From the NCBI GenBank assembly GCA_019117125.1, contig DXAL01000035.1, positions 52,618 to 116,617 of the forward strand: 64,000 nucleotides of DNA, written 5' to 3'. The translations under genes were made by a program, and so were the position numbers. How positions within the stretch are numbered: the stretch's first letter is position 1; each line of letters opens with the position of its first letter. Under the pieces are notes generated by a model that saw nothing but the letters and a program-made list of their open reading frames with translations, was not told the origin of the DNA and made no database searches. Source of the DNA: Candidatus Mediterraneibacter merdipullorum (lineage in GTDB: Bacteria > Bacillota > Clostridia > Lachnospirales > Lachnospiraceae). Positions 8,327-16,542 of the stretch are shown here, piece after piece.

Positions 8327-10384
8327 TTATTTTGTCAGGAGCATCATAATCTCATTGCTGCGCTGTACGAAAGCCGTCATCTCCTCCGGGCTGAGCGGCT
8401 TGTGCGCCAGCATCGCCAGGTCATAGAGCTGTCTGCAGATGATGGGCACATTCTTGCTGCGCTTATGCTCCACGAGGAACTTCACGAGCGGATGGTTCGC
8501 GTTCAGGATGAGCGTTGCCTGGCTGCCGAACATGGACGGGTCCATACCGTTCATGCCGTACATCTTCATCATCTCCGCCATACGCCTCTCCTGCTCGGAA
8601 AGGACTGCCATGGATGCCACATGGTCGTCTTTGAGCCTCTCGACTTTCACATCCAGCTTGTCATTGCCCAGCTCTTTGCGGAATATCTCCACAAGGCTGT
8701 CCGCGGTTTTCTGAAAATCTTCTTTCTCCTCCTCAGCCACTTCGTCTTTCAGGGACTCGTGGACATCGGCGTCAATCCGCAGGAAACGGATATCCTCATG
8801 CTTCTGCTCCAGATAGGTCACAAAGGCGGAATCAATGTTGTGCGTCAGGATGATGGCATCCTGCCCCTGCGCCTTGAACATGTTGATGTACTGGCTCTGC
8901 TGTACTTCGTCCGTCACATAGAAGATATCGGTCTTCTTCTCCTCTTTGCCGGCGCCGTCTCCAGCGGCATCGTCCTTCTGCTCCGCGTCCGGGGTGCTGT
9001 CTGCGCCTTCCGCCTCCGCAGTCTGCTCCTCCTCTTTCCGGTTCTCTTTGATGACCTCCTCAAGAGTCAGATATTTATGCTCCAGATTCTTGTAAATCAT
9101 GGAATCTTTCATCTTTTCGCCGAACTTCTCATCCTTGAGGCAGCCGAACTTGATGAACGGGCTGATGTCATCCCAGTATTTCTCATAGTTCTCCCGGTCT
9201 GTCTTGAACATCCCGACCAGCTTGTCCGCCACTTTCTTAGAGATGTAGTCCGCCACTTTCCCCACGAAGCCGTCATTCTGCAGGGCGCTTCTGGATACGT
9301 TGAGCGGCAGGTCCGGGCAGTCGATAACGCCCTTTAATACCATCAGGAATTCCGGGATGACCTCTTTGATGTTGTCCGCGATGAACACCTGATTGTTGTA
9401 CAGCTTAATCGTGCCCTCGATGGATTCGTACTCCATGTTAATCTTCGGGAAATAGAGGATACCCTTTAAGTTGAACGGATAATCCATGTTCAGATGTATC
9501 CAGAACAGCGGCTCCTTGTAATCCATAAATACCTTGCGGTAAAATGCGATATACTCGTCCTTTGTGCACTCGCTCGGGTTCTTGCCCCAGAGCGGATGGG
9601 TATCGCTGATGGACACCGGGCGCTTCACAATCTTCACCCGTTTCTTCGGCTCGCCCTCGCCCTCTTCTTTCTTCTCTTCCTCGATATGCTCGACCACTTC
9701 GTCGGTGTCGAGCAGTTCATCCTCGTCAATGGTCTCGTACTCCGGCTCCGCGTTCGCTTTGGAGAGGAATATCTCCACCGGCATGAAGGAGCAGTACTTC
9801 TCCAGGACTTCTCTTGCACGGTACTCGTTGGCAAACTCCAGGCTGTCTTCATTTAAGAACAGGGTAATCTCTGTGCCCACCGTCTCTTTGACGCCGTCCT
9901 GCATCTCGTACTCCGTGCCGCCCTGGCTCGCCCAGTGTACCGGAGATGCGCCTTCCTTATAAGAGAGCGTATCAATCTGCACCTCGTCCGCCACCATGAA
10001 CGCCGAGTAGAAGCCCAGACCGAAATGTCCTATCATATCATCTTCCGTCGTCTTGTCCTTGTACTTCTCCAGGAACTGGGTCGCACCGGAAAATGCAATC
10101 TGCGTGATATACTCTTCCACTTCCTCCGCCGTCATGCCAAGACCGTTGTCGATGAACTTCATCGTCTTCTCTTCCGGATTGACGATGACCTCAATCTTCG
10201 GCTGATAGCCTTCCGGGAGCTCATACTCTCCCATCATGTCCAGCTTCTTCAGCTTCGTGATGGCATCGCATCCGTTGGATATCATCTCGCGGACGAAAAT
10301 ATCATGGTCCGAATATACCCATTTCTTTATGATAGGAAATATATTCTCGCTGTCAATCGATAAATTGCCTTTCTTTACTTCCAT
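8327..10384 (-). CDS. htpG: Molecular chaperone HtpG (Hsp90 family)
   Basis: A 685-residue ATP-dependent chaperone. The GHKL ATPase N-domain shows the expected NGCDA, DNGLGM and GHFGLGFYSAFMVAD motifs in the first 130 residues, followed by the middle domain and a C-terminal dimerisation domain. Two acidic, lysine-rich linkers (near residues 215-235 and 475-500) are longer than in Escherichia coli HtpG, probably surface insertions. It is preceded by a sigma-A promoter and a CIRCE operator, so heat-shock control by HrcA is expected. It is monocistronic, with its own terminator. The start follows an AGGTGTGAA ribosome site. Confidence 0.97.
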   Translation of the reverse strand: MEVKKGNLSIDSENIFPIIKKWVYSDHDIFVREMISNGCDAITKLKKLDMMGEYELPEGYQPKIEVIVNPEEKTMKFIDNGLGMTAEEVEEYITQIAFSGATQFLEKYKDKTTEDDMIGHFGLGFYSAFMVADEVQIDTLSYKEGASPVHWASQGGTEYEMQDGVKETVGTEITLFLNEDSLEFANEYRAREVLEKYCSFMPVEIFLSKANAEPEYETIDEDELLDTDEVVEHIEEEKKEEGEGEPKKRVKIVKRPVSISDTHPLWGKNPSECTKDEYIAFYRKVFMDYKEPLFWIHLNMDYPFNLKGILYFPKINMEYESIEGTIKLYNNQVFIADNIKEVIPEFLMVLKGVIDCPDLPLNVSRSALQNDGFVGKVADYISKKVADKLVGMFKTDRENYEKYWDDISPFIKFGCLKDEKFGEKMKDSMIYKNLEHKYLTLEEVIKENRKEEEQTAEAEGADSTPDAEQKDDAAGDGAGKEEKKTDIFYVTDEVQQSQYINMFKAQGQDAIILTHNIDSAFVTYLEQKHEDIRFLRIDADVHESLKDEVAEEEKEDFQKTADSLVEIFRKELGNDKLDVKVERLKDDHVASMAVLSEQERRMAEMMKMYGMNGMDPSMFGSQATLILNANHPLVKFLVEHKRSKNVPIICRQLYDLAMLAHKPLSPEEMTAFVQRSNEIMMLLTK

Positions 10385-10470
10385 ATTTCACACCTCTTTA
10401 TACTGTCTCTTAACCTCGCCGCCGGCAGCAGACCGGCGTGCGCAGGGACTGTCCCCGCGCCCTAAGAGAC

Positions 10471-10499
10471 ATTGTAGTACAGGGAAAATTAAAAGTCAA
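10471..10499 (-). promoter_or_regulatory. Sigma-A promoter of htpG
   Basis: On the minus strand, -35 TTGACT (10499-10494), a 17-base spacer and -10 TACAAT (10476-10471), about 85 bases upstream of the htpG start. This is a near-consensus promoter. Confidence 0.85.
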
Positions 10500-10506
10500 T
10501 ATAAAA

Positions 10507-10533
10507 TTAGCACTCTTTTGGCAAGAGTGCTAA
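10507..10533 (-). promoter_or_regulatory. CIRCE operator (HrcA site) upstream of htpG
   Basis: Perfect CIRCE: TTAGCACTC at 10507-10515, nine spacer bases, GAGTGCTAA at 10525-10533. It sits 7 bases upstream of the -35 box of the htpG promoter; CIRCE more often overlaps or follows the start site. The same type of operator occurs before lon at 42405. Confidence 0.92.
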
Positions 10534-10547
10534 TAGTTCATGTGAAA

Positions 10548-11880
10548 TCACGATGCGTCTTTCCGTCTTCTGTACCTGAGATATCCGATGCCGCCGAGCA
10601 CAACCACAGATGCAAAGACCGCAATCACATATCCCGTCCAGCTTTCTTCGCCGGTTTGCACCGCCTGCGTCCTGCCGGGAGAGCCGTCCTCTGCTTGCTC
10701 TGTTTTCAGACTCTCCGCGTTCCCCTTATCATCAGAGGCAGAAGGCTGTTTCCCACCGCCGCTGTCCGAACTGCCGGGAGTTGTATCGTCCGGGTCCGAC
10801 GTTCCCGGAGTATCACTGCCTGTGTCATCCGGGTCCGACGGTTCCGGAGTATCACTGTCTGTGTCATCCGGGTCTGACGGTTCCGGGGTATCGCCGCCTG
10901 TATCAGCCGGGTCTTCCGCATAAAAGGATGTGCTTTCCTTCTCTGTCAGGCTGTCCGCGATATCTAACGCCACAAGACCGTTCTTTGTATAAGAGGCTGG
11001 TAAACTGGGTGGCATCCAAACCTTCCGCGTCTGCCGGAAGGCAAATTCTCCGGATGTTTTCATTATCTGTCGAAAACACATTTTCCTCAAACTTTGTCAC
11101 GGAATCCGGGAATACGACCTCCTGCAGGTTTGTTGCATAAAGCGCCCCTGACGCGACTGTTTTTGTGCCTTCCCGCACAGTGTAGCTTCCTTCCCGGTAC
11201 GTGGGAATGTTCACCAGTATCTGTTTCTCCTGGTCATACAGGACTCCGTCCACCGCCAGATATCTCCCGCCTGTATTCGGAGTTTCATACCGGTAGACTG
11301 CCCGCCAGTCATTCCAGACAGATACTTCCTCCTGAATCGATTCCGGCAGAATCAGTGTGCCGATGCTGTACCGGGATTTTGGCTGCCCCATCCCCTTAAC
11401 TCCCTCCGGGATGCAGGCTATCACAAATCTTTCCTTCATGCCGGTCAGATATCCCTGCTCGTCTATTTCCAGGCACTCGTCCCAGTCGCAGTATTTTTCC
11501 ATTGTCAGTCTTCCGGCAGACTGCGCCGCTGAATACGTGGTATAATTTTCAATCCGGAATGTATACCTCTTTCCCTGCTCCAGCATATAGTAGCCTCTTG
11601 AGCCGGTCAGGAGATTCCCGTCGTCGTCATACACCTGGCAGTAAATCTGCATCTCGTATGCCCACAACTCTCCATAAAAATCGAGATAATATCCGGCGCT
11701 TTCTTCCGGCTCAAATAAAAAAGTATAGTAGGCATGGGCGCCGCCGGGATTTTTCATCTGGTATGCCTGACCGCATACCATATTCGTGGTCGTCTCCGGC
11801 TCCAACTCTATCATCTCACTGTCGTCGACATAGGGTACCGGCTGGTCCGTCTCCTGCCCGGCAGCCTGTACACTGTCTTC
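10548..11880 (-). pseudogene. Decayed leucine-rich-repeat-like surface protein
   Basis: Two frames join into one gene remnant. The 5' part (11880 to about 10985) encodes an extracellular protein with LRR-like segments (ALYATNLQEVVFPDSV). Near 10983, in the context TAC AAA G AAC, one extra G shifts the frame; skipping it continues as YKNGLVALDIAD into the second frame, which runs to 10548. The C-terminal part carries three copies of a 13-residue repeat (DTPEPSDPDDT), a membrane helix and a basic RYRRRK tail, as in wall-associated proteins. The 5' end is also missing: no signal peptide or ribosome site precedes the frame, which opens directly after a TGA at 11881-11883, 17 bases past the cyclophilin stop. 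A sequencing error could explain the frameshift but not the missing 5' end. Confidence 0.75.
10793..10911 (-). repeat. 39-base tandem repeat in the surface-protein remnant
   Basis: Three units with a 39-base period (equivalent positions at 10811, 10850 and 10889) encode the Asp/Pro/Thr/Ser-rich stalk repeat of the decayed surface protein. Stalk repeats of this kind hold a surface domain away from the membrane. Confidence 0.85.
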
Positions 11881-11899
11881 TCACAATCTCAATGATACC

Positions 11900-12418
11900 C
11901 TACATCTTCTCCGGCTCTTCGTACGCTTCCCCGAAGGTCTCCGCCGTGACTTTCTTCATCTTCTGCTCTTCCAGCGGGCGGTCGCTGTAGTCTGTCGCGG
12001 TCTCCGCTATCCTGTTGACTGCGTCCATCCCCTCGATGACTTTCCCGAAGGCAGCGTACGCGCCGTCAAGATGCGGAGATTTCTCATGCATAATGAAGAA
12101 CTGGCTTCCCGCGGAATCGGGATGCATGGCTCTCGCCATGGAAAGCACGCCCGGGTCGTGCGCCAGGTCATTTTTAAACCCGTTCTGGAGGAACTCTCCT
12201 TTGATGGTGTATCCCGGACCGCCCATGCCTGTCCCGTCCGGGCAGCCGCCCTGTATCATGAAGCCGCGGATGACGCGGTGGAAGATGAGCCCGTCATAGA
12301 AGCCTTTCTGCACGAGAGAGATGAAGTTTCTTACTGTGTTCGGCGCAATCTCCGGATAAAGCTCCGCCTTTATGATGTCGCCGTTTTCCATTTCAAATGT
12401 AACGATTGGATTTGCCAT
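11900..12418 (-). CDS. Peptidyl-prolyl cis-trans isomerase, cyclophilin type
   Basis: A 172-residue single-domain cyclophilin with the catalytic and cyclosporin-site pattern FHRVIRGFMIQGGCPDGTG, followed by GSQFFIM and AAFGKVIEGMD. There is no signal peptide, so it is cytoplasmic; it assists folding by isomerising X-Pro bonds. The length fits bacterial PpiB. The start follows AAAAGGAG. It stands alone on the minus strand; the remnant downstream has lost its own 5' end right at the stop codon of this gene. Confidence 0.93.
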   Translation of the reverse strand: MANPIVTFEMENGDIIKAELYPEIAPNTVRNFISLVQKGFYDGLIFHRVIRGFMIQGGCPDGTGMGGPGYTIKGEFLQNGFKNDLAHDPGVLSMARAMHPDSAGSQFFIMHEKSPHLDGAYAAFGKVIEGMDAVNRIAETATDYSDRPLEEQKMKKVTAETFGEAYEEPEKM

Positions 12419-12442
12419 GATTTTTTCTCCTTTTTCTTTTTG

Positions 12443-12587
12443 TTAAGATACCTTCTTTATCATACACTCTTTCCGGTAAAATGCCACGCCGTATTTCATG
12501 ATATCCTGATATCCTTCCTGTCGGAGCGCCGCTTCATAGTCCTGCTCCTCAATCTGGCGCAGCGCCTCCCTTCCGTCCTCCCCATTT
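12443..12587 (-). pseudogene. C-terminal fragment of an AAA-ATPase/PD-(D/E)XK nuclease family protein (DUF1703 type)
   Basis: Reading the minus strand between the cyclophilin and the msmK promoter gives 47 residues ending in TAA at 12445-12443. The tail QDIMKYGVAFYRKECMIK, preceded by ALRQIEEQDYEAAL, is characteristic of the C-terminus of AAA-ATPase-like proteins with a PDDEXK_9 (DUF1703) domain. The frame is closed by a stop just upstream and there is no start signal, so the remaining roughly 500 codons are missing. This is a leftover of a deleted accessory gene. Confidence 0.65.
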
Positions 12588-12712
12588 TATCCTGATTCCG
12601 GCGAAATAGCAAGCGCCGCCCGAACCCTGCCGGGGACTGGCGGCGACGCAGCCTGCCCCTCCATATGGTCGATGTGTACATTATTTTCTCTTTTTTTTAG
12701 TTACTCGTGACA

Positions 12713-12741
12713 TTGTACCTTTCCCCCGGCAGCGGTATACT
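12713..12741 (+). promoter_or_regulatory. Sigma-A promoter of msmK/ugpC
   Basis: TTGTAC (12713-12718), a 17-base spacer and TATACT (12736-12741), 54 bases before the ATG. A strong AAGGAGG ribosome site follows. Together with the biased codon choice of the gene this suggests high expression. Confidence 0.75.
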
Positions 12742-12795
12742 GTTTCCAGATTCAAACAGAACAGTATAGGAACAATATTAAGGAGGCAACATAAA

Positions 12796-13908
12796 ATGGC
12801 AAGTTTATCACTTGAAGGCATTCAGAAAATCTACCCGAACGGTTTCCACGCTGTCAAGGACTTCAATCTTGAGATTGAAGACAAAGAGTTCATCATCTTC
12901 GTCGGTCCTTCCGGATGTGGTAAGTCCACAACGCTCCGTATGGTTGCAGGACTTGAGGACATCTCCGGCGGCACACTGAAGATTGACGGCAAGGTAATGA
13001 ACGATGTAGAGCCGAAAGACCGCGATATCGCGATGGTATTCCAGAACTACGCTCTGTATCCGCATATGACCGTATATGACAACATGGCATTCGGACTGAA
13101 GCTCCGCAAAGTCCCGAAGGCTGAGATTGACAAGAAAGTCCGCGAGGCAGCAAGGATACTTGACCTTGAGAAACTGCTCGACCGCAAGCCGAAAGCTCTT
13201 TCCGGCGGTCAGAGACAGCGTGTTGCCATGGGACGTGCAATCGTACGTAACCCGAAGGTATTCCTGATGGACGAGCCGCTCTCCAACCTGGATGCTAAGC
13301 TGAGAGTCCAGATGCGTATCGAGATTTCCAAGCTCCACGAGAACCTGGGCGCTACCATCATCTACGTAACGCATGACCAGACAGAGGCTATGACCCTCGG
13401 TACAAGAATCGTCGTTATGAAAGACGGCGTTGTACAGCAGGTAGACACACCGCAGAACCTTTACAATACTCCGTGCAACCTGTTCGTTGCAGGATTCATC
13501 GGCTCTCCGCAGATGAACTTCATGGATGCCGTATGCAAGGTCAACGGCGAAGACGTGACACTGACAGTCGGCGAGCACGTACTGAAAGTACCGGCTTCCA
13601 AGAAGAAAGCGCTCATCGACGGCGGATATGACGGAAAGACTGTCATCCTCGGCATCCGTCCGGAGGACGTACACGATTCCGAAGCATTCATCGCCAACTC
13701 ACCGGACAGCGTGATTACATCTACCATCAAGGTATACGAGCTGCTCGGCGCCGAAGTATTCCTGTACTTCGATGTAGAGGGAACTCAGATGACAGCACGT
13801 GTAAATCCGCGTACAACACTGAGGACAGGCGACAAGGCTGTATTCGCACTCGACATGGAGAAGATTCATGTATTCGACAAAGAGACAGAGTTGACGATTA
13901 CAAACTAA
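12796..13908 (+). CDS. Carbohydrate ABC transporter ATP-binding protein, MsmK/UgpC type
   Basis: A 370-residue ABC ATPase: Walker A GPSGCGKS (residues 38-45), signature LSGGQRQRVAMGRA, Walker B VFLMDEPLSNLD, H-loop THDQTEAM, and a C-terminal TOBE/OB-fold regulatory domain from about residue 240. This subfamily energises several oligosaccharide importers and is often encoded apart from the permeases, as here, suggesting a shared ATPase serving many sugar transporters. Codon use is more biased than in neighbouring genes, typical of strongly expressed genes. It has its own promoter and ends at a terminator about 100 bases downstream. Confidence 0.95.
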   Translation: MASLSLEGIQKIYPNGFHAVKDFNLEIEDKEFIIFVGPSGCGKSTTLRMVAGLEDISGGTLKIDGKVMNDVEPKDRDIAMVFQNYALYPHMTVYDNMAFGLKLRKVPKAEIDKKVREAARILDLEKLLDRKPKALSGGQRQRVAMGRAIVRNPKVFLMDEPLSNLDAKLRVQMRIEISKLHENLGATIIYVTHDQTEAMTLGTRIVVMKDGVVQQVDTPQNLYNTPCNLFVAGFIGSPQMNFMDAVCKVNGEDVTLTVGEHVLKVPASKKKALIDGGYDGKTVILGIRPEDVHDSEAFIANSPDSVITSTIKVYELLGAEVFLYFDVEGTQMTARVNPRTTLRTGDKAVFALDMEKIHVFDKETELTITN

Positions 13909-14009
13909 TGCTTTAAAATTGGAATAGCAGCTAGGCGGTCGCAAAGATGCTATTCACCGCTGGTCAGCCTGACCGGCAAGCTTACCGCTTATCTATCATA
14001 ATATGAGGG

Positions 14010-14042
14010 GGCTGCACTTGGATAACGAGTGCAGCCTTTTTC
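14010..14042 (+). terminator. Intrinsic terminator after msmK/ugpC
   Basis: Stem GGCTGCACT (14010-14018) and AGTGCAGCC (14028-14036) with a 9-base loop, followed by a T run. Confidence 0.9.
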
Positions 14043-14088
14043 ATTACAGTTTTTTCGCTGCAGCATTTTATTATCACGGAGAGAAAAG

Positions 14089-14994
14089 ATGGACCAGACA
14101 CAGGAACTGACAAAGGCTCTTGCCGAGCTCAGACGCATCACGGGCATCACTCTGGAAATCTCCTCTTCCGAAGGAGAAGACGCAGACCATGTGCTTTCCC
14201 AGATACGCTGTCTGTGCACTGCCTATAAAGAAAAATATAACAAGACCGATTTTCTCTACGGTCTCATGACAGGCGGAATCCCCGCCTATGATATCCACGA
14301 GCGGGCTGTGCGTCTCCACATCGAGCCGGAAGAGCAGCGCGTCCTCTTTCTCCTGGAGACGAGGAACATGGACGAGACCGTAGGCGAGATACTGAAAAAC
14401 CTGTTCCCCGCCCGCACGAAAGCATATCTCGTTCCCATATCCGACCAGATGACCGCCGTCCTGCGCCCCCTGCGTCCGGAAGAGACTTCCCAGGACAGCA
14501 GGCACATCGCGCGGACAATCGTCGACACCCTGAACGCAGAAGCTCTCGTACAGGTGCAGGTCTCCTACAGCTTCGTGACCGAAAGCCTCTCAGACCTTCC
14601 CGCAGCATTCCGGGAAGCCGCTCTGGCGCTCAAAGTCGGGAAACTTTTCTATTCGGAGCAGACGGTCTTCCCGTACAATGAGCTCGGGATCGGGCGCCTC
14701 ATCTATCAGCTCCCCGTCCCGCTGTGCGAGAATTTCCTGAAGGAAATCTTCGGTCCCGATATCCCGGATGCATTCGACGAGGAAACGCTGGGGACTGTCA
14801 ACCGGTTCTTTCAGAACAACCTCAATATCGCAGAGACTTCCAGGCAGCTCCACATGCACCGGAACACGCTCATCTACCGCCTGGAGCAGATAGAAAAGCG
14901 CACCGGGCTTGACATCCGCCTCTTTGAGGACGCCATGACGTTCAAGATTGCCATCATGGTGCTGAATTATTTACAAACAGAAAGGAATCCTTAG
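14089..14994 (+). CDS. CdaR/PucR-type transcriptional regulator
   Basis: 301 residues. The C-terminal part (about 240-295) is the PucR-type helix-turn-helix with the usual pattern LNIAETSRQLHMHRNTLIYRLEQIEKRTGLD written around residues 245-278; the preceding region resembles the GGDEF-like fold found in CdaR proteins. This family controls sugar-acid, purine or amino-acid genes in response to metabolites; the target is unknown here. The ATG at 14089 is chosen because it follows CGGAGAG; an upstream ATG at 14029 would lie inside the previous terminator. The DUF6106 gene follows after 3 bases, indicating cotranscription. Confidence 0.82.
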   Translation: MDQTQELTKALAELRRITGITLEISSSEGEDADHVLSQIRCLCTAYKEKYNKTDFLYGLMTGGIPAYDIHERAVRLHIEPEEQRVLFLLETRNMDETVGEILKNLFPARTKAYLVPISDQMTAVLRPLRPEETSQDSRHIARTIVDTLNAEALVQVQVSYSFVTESLSDLPAAFREAALALKVGKLFYSEQTVFPYNELGIGRLIYQLPVPLCENFLKEIFGPDIPDAFDEETLGTVNRFFQNNLNIAETSRQLHMHRNTLIYRLEQIEKRTGLDIRLFEDAMTFKIAIMVLNYLQTERNP

Positions 14995-14997
14995 ACT

Positions 14998-15498
14998 ATG
15001 AACGACGCATTATATGAACAGCTTGTCACACGCAGACCAAAGCCATACGACCTGCCGGTCCGGATACTGGTGATACTTGTCATCGTTGCCGTCGCGGTGC
15101 TCCTGATGCCCTTTATCGGCATCCTTTCCTTTATCATCGCGGTCATCCTGGCGCTCGTGGCATATTATTTCATCTTTCCGAAGCTCAACGTGGAGTATGA
15201 ATACATCATCCTCAACCACGACCTGCAGATTGACGCCATCTACAACCGCGCAAAGCGCAAACGTATGACAAGCCTGGATATCCAGTCCGCAGAGATTATC
15301 GCCCCGAAAGATTCCCCCCGGCTTCACTCTTACAAGCCGGATAAGATATGCGATTACAGTTCCGGAAATCCGTCCGGAAAAGCCTATGCCATCATGCTTC
15401 CGATGGAGCAGAAAAACGTGTGCATCTACATCGAGCCCGATGCGAAGATGATTGAGCACATGAAGCAGTGGATGGGCATGAAAATGTTCCAGGATTAG
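14998..15498 (+). CDS. DUF6106 family membrane protein
   Basis: 166 residues with two closely spaced hydrophobic helices (about 23-40 and 42-62) and a C-terminal cytoplasmic domain. The N-terminus (MNDALYEQLVTRR) and layout match my recollection of DUF6106, a Lachnospiraceae family of unknown function. It follows the CdaR-type regulator with a 3-base gap and is probably cotranscribed and translationally coupled. The C-terminal domain may resemble a PH-like fold, but this cannot be established by eye. Confidence 0.65.
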   Translation: MNDALYEQLVTRRPKPYDLPVRILVILVIVAVAVLLMPFIGILSFIIAVILALVAYYFIFPKLNVEYEYIILNHDLQIDAIYNRAKRKRMTSLDIQSAEIIAPKDSPRLHSYKPDKICDYSSGNPSGKAYAIMLPMEQKNVCIYIEPDAKMIEHMKQWMGMKMFQD

Positions 15499-15531
15499 GG
15501 ATGCGACGTCCCGTTTCCGGTCACTGCCGGA

Positions 15532-16437
15532 TTACGACGCAATGTACTTACACGCCGCCAGCGCCGCAACAGCGCCATCTGCCGCTGCTGTGGTGAGCTG
15601 GCGGACTTCTTTTGTCCGGCAGTCGCCTGCTGCGAAGATGCCCGGGCAGGATGTAACGCAGTCCTCAGCGGCGAGGATGAATCCGCTCCCGTCCAGTTTA
15701 ACCACATCGGCAAATGCGTCATTCTGTGGGATATGCCCCACCGCAATGAACAGGCCGGACACTTCCAGCTTGAACTGTTTCCCCGTCTTTTTGCTGTTCA
15801 GTATCAGTCTTTCCACAGCCGCGTCCCCTATGATTTCCCGGACCGTCGCACTGAGGATAAATTCTACATTTTCTTTTTCTTCCAGACGTTTCACGATACG
15901 CTCTTCCCCCCGGAACTCGTCTCTCCGGTGGATGAGATATACTTTCCGGCAGTAGTTCGAGAGAAACTCCGCATCCTGCAGGGCTGTGCTGCCGCCTCCC
16001 ACGACCGCCACATCCCGTCCCCGGAAAAAGGCGCCGTCGCACGTCGCGCAGTAGGACACTCCGGAACCGGTGAGGCGCTCCTCATTCGGCACCCCGAGAT
16101 GCCGGTGGGTGACGCCGGTGGCAAGGATGACGCTCCTGCACGGATACTCTTTCTCCGTCGTTAGAATGACTTTCACCGCCCCTTCGTCGCGGATGCCCGT
16201 CACCTGTTCCGTCACGGTCTCCGCCCCCAGCTTCATCGCCTGGTCCAGAAGGTTCATGGAAAACTCGCTCCCGCTCACGCTGGCGATGCCGGGATAATTC
16301 TCCACATTCGGGGAAGATGTAATCTGTCCGCCGAACGCTGCCCCTTCTATGATGACCGTGCGCTTCCCCGCACGCTGTCCGTAAATGGCGGCTGTCATTC
16401 CGGCAGTGCCGCCCCCGATGATTCCGATATCATACAT
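15532..16437 (-). CDS. trxB: Thioredoxin reductase
   Basis: 301 residues of the two-domain flavoprotein family: FAD-binding GGGTAGMTAAIYGQRAG at the N-terminus, the redox-active pair in SYCATCDGAFF near residue 130, the NAD(P)H-binding GGGSTALQDAEFL and the C-terminal FAD motif GIFAAGDCR. It reduces thioredoxin-like disulfides. It lies about 105 bases downstream of nrdD on the same strand. NrdD carries its own C-terminal CPNC thioredoxin-like domain, so the reductase may directly recharge that domain. The start follows AAAAGGAG. Confidence 0.95.
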   Translation of the reverse strand: MYDIGIIGGGTAGMTAAIYGQRAGKRTVIIEGAAFGGQITSSPNVENYPGIASVSGSEFSMNLLDQAMKLGAETVTEQVTGIRDEGAVKVILTTEKEYPCRSVILATGVTHRHLGVPNEERLTGSGVSYCATCDGAFFRGRDVAVVGGGSTALQDAEFLSNYCRKVYLIHRRDEFRGEERIVKRLEEKENVEFILSATVREIIGDAAVERLILNSKKTGKQFKLEVSGLFIAVGHIPQNDAFADVVKLDGSGFILAAEDCVTSCPGIFAAGDCRTKEVRQLTTAAADGAVAALAACKYIAS

Positions 16438-16542
16438 GTTGTGATGCTCCTTTTCTGTGATTTTCTATGATTTTTTCATTTCCGGAACGCGGGAAAACTG
16501 CGTTCCGGATGATAAGTCCGCTTCAATCCGTCTCAGTCCGCC

